Below, piece after piece: positions 58,721 through 64,000 of a stretch of DNA of 64,000 nucleotides; positions within the stretch are counted from its first letter, which is position 1, and each line of letters opens with the position of its first letter. The notes beneath the pieces are model-generated. The model was not told where the DNA came from, did no database searches, and saw only the letters and a list, made by a program, of their open reading frames with translations. Made by a program: the position numbers and the translations under genes. Source of the DNA: Luscinia megarhynchos. Lineage: Eukaryota > Chordata > Aves > Passeriformes > Turdidae. The stretch covers positions 47,955,761-48,019,760 of the forward strand of contig CM067592.1 of NCBI GenBank assembly GCA_034336665.1. The letters are read 5' to 3'.

Positions 58721-61700
58721 GAAAATTGAGCTGTTTCATTTATTTGTTTTCCATTTTCTTGTCCATTCTCTTTCCACGCTCTGCAGCAAACAGCTCCTCC
58801 TTAATCTCACAGTCTGACCGTGAAATGTTATGATAGAGACATAAATGGAAAGCACTAATTTACTCTAATTAATCAGAATGGAAGAGGATGTTCCTTCATT
58901 AAAACAGACTCACCAGTCTGGCTACTGTATATTACTGAATTTACTGTTAGAAAAAAATGCATAAAATACTAAATACAATGAAAAACAATAATGGCTGTTA
59001 GACTTGCAGAAGGTTTATACCTTTGTTTAATATCTCGTATTTTATTGTGCTCTTCAGCTGTCACTAAATATGAACCAAATCATTCCCTAGTTTTGTTACA
59101 TTTAAAGAAAATAACCTCGTGACACTAATAGGTTTTTGCTCTATAGAGTGGAATAGAATGAGATACAAATCTAATATAAATAATTGAACACAATCTAATA
59201 GTATTAGTATCCTGATACTAATTATTTACCATCTGAGAGCAAAAGCAAGTTTTGCTGTAGCTTCCTTAAAACCTTGATTTTTCCTTTTGGTGGGATAAAC
59301 TCAGATGGGAAAGTTAGTGGGATGTAGTGGGAGGAGTCAGTTCAGATTAAAAGAAAAAGATTGTATGGATTAACTGACAGACTAGTTTATACTCAAGGTT
59401 CATGTCAAAAAGTATGAATGGTTCTCAGCTACTACACTTTAAGCATTATTTATAACATTATTATTAACTGAAGTACCAATCCATGTGACGTTCCTTCTTA
59501 TTTTTTGTGTGGTTTTAATTGAACATGGTTAAGATCTTATTAAACAACTTGTCTCATTCTATTTTTTTTTTTCTTCTCGTGGTATAATCTGGGCAATTCA
59601 TTAATTCAAAATAAATGAAAGGAAAAGAAAATTAAATGCACTGCTGAGCAAGATCAAAATTTTACATGGCAGCTTTTTCCAAATTCAATGGACTTAAATT
59701 TCTTGGTTGGTAGAAAGCTCACATAGTTTCTAGGATTAATTCCCAAATGAAATGTTTTAGCAATGCTTGGAGGAAAGCAATAGTGAACTGGGAGAGGCAG
59801 GGATTATATTTTATTTTGTTTTGCAGGTTTTAAGGCCAGCACATAACTGGCCTGACTCAGACAGAAGAAAAAAAGAGTTACCTCTAGTGTTGTGCCTCTT
59901 TACCTCTTTTACCTCTAGTATTGTAAAGAAAACTATGGACACTTAAATTGAAATAATGTAATCATTAAAAAAATCCTACATGTAAACACCTGTTACTTAA
60001 TGTATTGAACATAATTTTCATTAAAGGATTAGCTCAACAAAGGTAAAACAGACATCTAATAACATTATAAGTCTCACATGGTTTCTATAAATATTCTTTC
60101 TATAAATATACTTTCTGTAAATGTTGCAATATCAGATTCTGATGGATTTGTTTCATACAGTTTAATTATATCTTTTACTTTAATGTTATGCAGGTATCCA
60201 GTGTTTTGTTTTCTCCCTCTCAAATAGATGTTGGACCAGATGAAATGAAGAGTGATCATATTTCCACTGATTTGTATTGCATCAATCTCTAATTCTTAAA
60301 TTTTCCTTTTCTCACTAAATTTTTGTTTCTATTTTTGTAGTCTTTCATTCTTTTAATTAATTCTGTTTTCTTTCATACATAATTCAAAGCATTTCTTTAG
60401 TATTGTTCCTTCTTTTTTTGGACTTTCAATTTAGGGCAGCAAGTGATTTTTCCACAGAGTGTTTTAAGGCAAACGAATGCAAAATTTTCTTTGAAACCCA
60501 GTTCATGTTTCCATTGAAGGCAATAGCAATATCAATGTATTAATTATGAATAGGAGTGGGTCTTTACACACTGGAAGTCAATGTCTGTCTCTGAATTTCA
60601 GTGTCTGGATGGCACTGAAGTTCCTAAAATTAGCATCTAGGATTAAGATAAACTTTCTTAACCTCCTTAGACTTTTACCATACCACCAGCCCAAAGGCAG
60701 TTGTGTTGAGGCCAATCTCCATACTTTCTGTAACACAAATTTAGCCTTCAGCAATATTGTAACTGGAAGAAAACAAGAGTGGTTTTCTTCCCTGGACATC
60801 ATAGTATGGAGAGTTTTGATTATTATTTTCACACAAGAGGCAAGTATTTAAGAGGCAGTGCCATTACTAACAGAACACCAAAATGCTGGAAATAGATAAT
60901 CCTCCATAAAACACAAAATGTTAGGAATGGCTAATCTTTCATCTTTGCTTGCCAGGCTGAGTCTGAGATTCATTTGAAAGTTTTAGACGGGAAGTTTATA
61001 AGAAAATTTACTTGAAATTATCAAACTGTGAGTTAGAAAATTTGACTCCTTACTAGACATGAAGCAAAACAATGGATTGTAATGACCTAGCTGTATTAAA
61101 AATTACATATATAAACAAAAAATAGTAGGTCTTGTTGACGTGCTACTTTATTTTTTCTGCCTGGGCTGACAGATGTCTTTGTGCCATGTTTAGGCTGTAG
61201 TAACACCTCATCACCTCACTTCTTCTCTTTGTGACACAGAACAAGCACGTGGCAGAGACTATCCAAACTAACCCTCTGCAACCTATTTCACTTATGGTTC
61301 TCCTGTGTTAATAAAACATGAACCAGAAATATGAAGAAATTGCTCATTTTTACTCCACAAAATCTCTTAGGTGTCCTTTTTCTACTTAACAAATATTGTT
61401 TGAATTTTTCAGGGCTAGAAGCAATACACCCTTTTTTTGCTGTGTTTTTTGGCTGTTAACATGTAAAATACATATTTTAATCAAAGATATGCAAGGAAAA
61501 GTCAGTGAAACCAATTCATATTTTAAAATTATACATAGACAAAAACTTATTCCAGTCATGGAGTCAGGTTAAAGTTGAAGCATACTTTCCCTCACAAACA
61601 CCAAAGAATTTTTATACCTCAGCCTATATATTTATTGTGAGGCTAAACTATCACCTGGTGTTTTTCCCCCTTTCTTCCTTCCTTTTTTTTCCTGAGTTGG

Positions 61701-64000
61701 TCCATAGAGAAGGAAGGCACTGCTATTTTATTGTAACTTATTGTCAGTAATTTTCTGAGTTGCACTGTTTGAAATGCAGTGTGAAACCATTTTCCTTCTT
61801 AATATAGATCTTAAGAGAACAATTCAAAAGTCCCAGAAAGGCAAGAGACACAAATGAAATGGCTGAAGATCTATTCCTTTGGAAATTGCAGTATGAAGTA
61901 TACAGGAATATGCAATGACATCAAAAATATACTTTCAAAAACCTGTGTGGTTTTCGGGGAAGGGGAGAGGGAGGGAAGAAAATTACACACCAAAAATTCC
62001 AGGTATTTTGTTTCACCTGGTAGCACCCTAGGTTAAAGACAAAAAGGACAAGGCAGGAATCAAAATACTTTTAGTAAATTGATAATTCACATTTGTGACA
62101 GGGAAAAGTGGTGTCTAGATGACCATCAACTTGAAATCTAGGAGTGCGCAGATTTCTTTGCTGTGCTATTCCTCTCCATCAATTCACCCTTCGTTGGGAA
62201 CCTGTGAGTGGACCTTGGCCAGGCAGTTTGAAAAGCAGCACTGTGCTTCCCCATTGAGTAGGCTACTTAATGAACTCCCACTACTTCTTCCCAGACATAA
62301 ACAGCACACCATCCACCATCAGTCTCACCCAGTGAAAATAAGTAAAGAGCTATGTGAACCCTTCAGCACCTTTGTATTTCCTGTTCTCTACACCAGAATA
62401 TGAAATATCCCATGAAAACTGTATACTATATTAACCTTTACATGGAAGATATAGAGAACACCTAATCTACTGCTTACAGATGGTTTTCATGTTTCTGTGC
62501 TCTTGGATTATGCAGACAGTTCTTGATAATACCTATAAAATAGTAGAAGTCTCATTTAGGAGTTTGAAATAAACATCCTTGCAGTTAATAGATTATTTCA
62601 TAAATGTTAGCTGGCTTTATTCATCAAATTGTACCATACATAGATGCCATACTGAGCTTAATCACATCACTTGCATGGTGAAAGGTTACTTGTGGGATCT
62701 GTAAATACCACTGTTAAAGTCAGGTTTGTATATGCAGATACATGCAGGTTTTCTTGCACAACATAAATAGACTTGAGCTATCTATCTAACATAAATATCC
62801 TTGATGGGAATGGGCAATTCACGGTTTTTTTTCCCCGTGGTAGTTTGGACATCCCTTATTTATATTCTGTGTCTTTACTTGCAAAGCTCTGTGAAGTTTT
62901 GTTGAAGTTCCCAAAGGGGTTAATTAAAATATTTGGTCTATTTAATTTCATGTAAATTTCATCATTTCAAGTTTTAGATTTAAGTGAAACCAGAAAAAGC
63001 TCTGTTTGTTCATGACTTTGATCTGAGGCCATCAGGTTTGGCTAAGAGTCAGCTCCATGTTTACTCAGTCAAGCTGAAGATCAGTGAACTTGAGTAAAGA
63101 AGGGCATAGTGCTGCTTATACACAACTGAGAATTGCAAGGAGAGTTGTCAGTGCTGCTGCTGAACAAAAGGAAATTACTTTTTTCCCACCATCCTGACAC
63201 ATATATACCCAGTTCCTTAAAGTACTGTAGCCAGTGTATTAACACTGATGTCTTGTTCTTAAGGTTTGAACATCTGCTGTTCACTGCTGCCCACTCTCTC
63301 TTACAGCTACTCAACAGCACTAGAACACGAGCAGTTACATCTATGCAACCATGAGTCTTTCCATGGTTTGAAACCTGAAAAGGAAGACACAGCTTTCAGG
63401 GAATTTTTTCATAACTATTTGTTACATAAAGCCTGTTAACTGTACCAAAATATTCAGCAATTTTGTTAAAAAGCCTCATATTCTTTAGATGGCAAGTTTC
63501 CTTTGCTTAGCTCTGCTTAGTTGTCACCATACAATGTAGAGAAGCACTGCATTATTACTTCTTGAGATCTCTTGTAACTGAAGCAGATATAAATAGAGAC
63601 CTGAAATATATCTAAAAGACAAAGGCAAAGAAAAAAAAGAGAAGAAAAAATAAAACAAAAGTAGTATCAATTTTATCTTCTGTCTCAGAAATGAGTACAC
63701 AGCTTATTTACGATAAAATCATCTGGTGTGTTTATCCTTGTTTGTCTAACAAGATTTGTTAGCTACTGATGGAAATTTGCTGTAATTAAAAGGTACTCTA
63801 AAAATAGACAAGGTATAAATTATATAACATGAAAATAAACTTTAATAATGAAATATTTTGTCCACAAAACTTTTACTATTTTAATTCATTGTAAATAATA
63901 CCACAAAATAGGTCACCACTGAAAATAAAAGGAAAGAAGTACACGTCATGATCTCTGGGCTGCACCCTTCTTTAGAACCTTACACTGGTCTAAAGGACAA
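58721..64000. other. Unique AT-rich sequence to window end, no gene seen
   Basis: About 5.3 kb without a recognisable repeat family, RNA gene or coding exon. Short A-runs lie near 63629-63660. The longest open frame is 101 codons (60546-60851 plus) and unrecognised. Confidence 0.45.

Overview
The window looks like intergenic or deep-intronic DNA from a bird, most likely a songbird. It is AT-rich and CpG-poor throughout. It carries many 5'-truncated CR1 LINE fragments, including the CR1 3' end that terminates in repeats of the TTCTATGATTCTGTGATT type. It also has two long terminal repeats (LTRs) that resemble abundant passerine endogenous retrovirus LTRs. The bird assignment rests on CR1 and is fairly firm. 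The songbird assignment rests on my recollection of LTR families and is an inference.

I find no convincing protein-coding gene in 64 kb. The longest open frames are either inside repeats (the 133-codon frame antisense to an (ATCC)n array, the 152-codon frame in antisense CR1) or lie within what chance gives in sequence this AT-rich (the 145- and 138-codon minus-strand frames). No tRNA, rRNA, snRNA or CRISPR array was seen.

Layout. From 1 to 2.9 kb there is a short CR1 tail, then a 711-bp LTR bounded by a perfect 5-bp target duplication. From 2.9 to 22.6 kb the sequence is mostly unique, broken by a G-rich tract (5.4 kb), a CR1 3' end (6.7-7.3 kb), a T/G-rich tract (8.5-8.7 kb), a 27-bp perfect tandem duplication (10.5 kb), TA repeats (14.2 and 19.2 kb) and a TTG microsatellite (21.2 kb). 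An older CR1 copy lies at 22.6-23.4 kb and a coding-region CR1 fragment at 27.8-28.7 kb. At 33.5 kb there is a compound (TTTTA)16(TTTCA)4 repeat. From 37 to 49 kb there are A/C-rich tracts and four short CR1 3' ends. From 53.9 to 55.5 kb a long minus-strand CR1 contains an expanded (ATCC)n array of about 290 bp. A second, more decayed LTR on the minus strand lies at 58.15-58.72 kb. The last 5.3 kb holds nothing I recognise.

The most gene-like signal is a possible 81-nt exon at 41170-41250. It has a near-ideal 3' splice site, a branch-point-like motif, an ATG preceded by an in-frame stop, and a 5' splice site. Weaker exon-like signals are at 20555-20590 (+), 30322-30336 (-) and 50194-50462 (+). 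None can be tied to a gene from this window alone. I see no evidence of a new biological system here; the findings are mainly structural.
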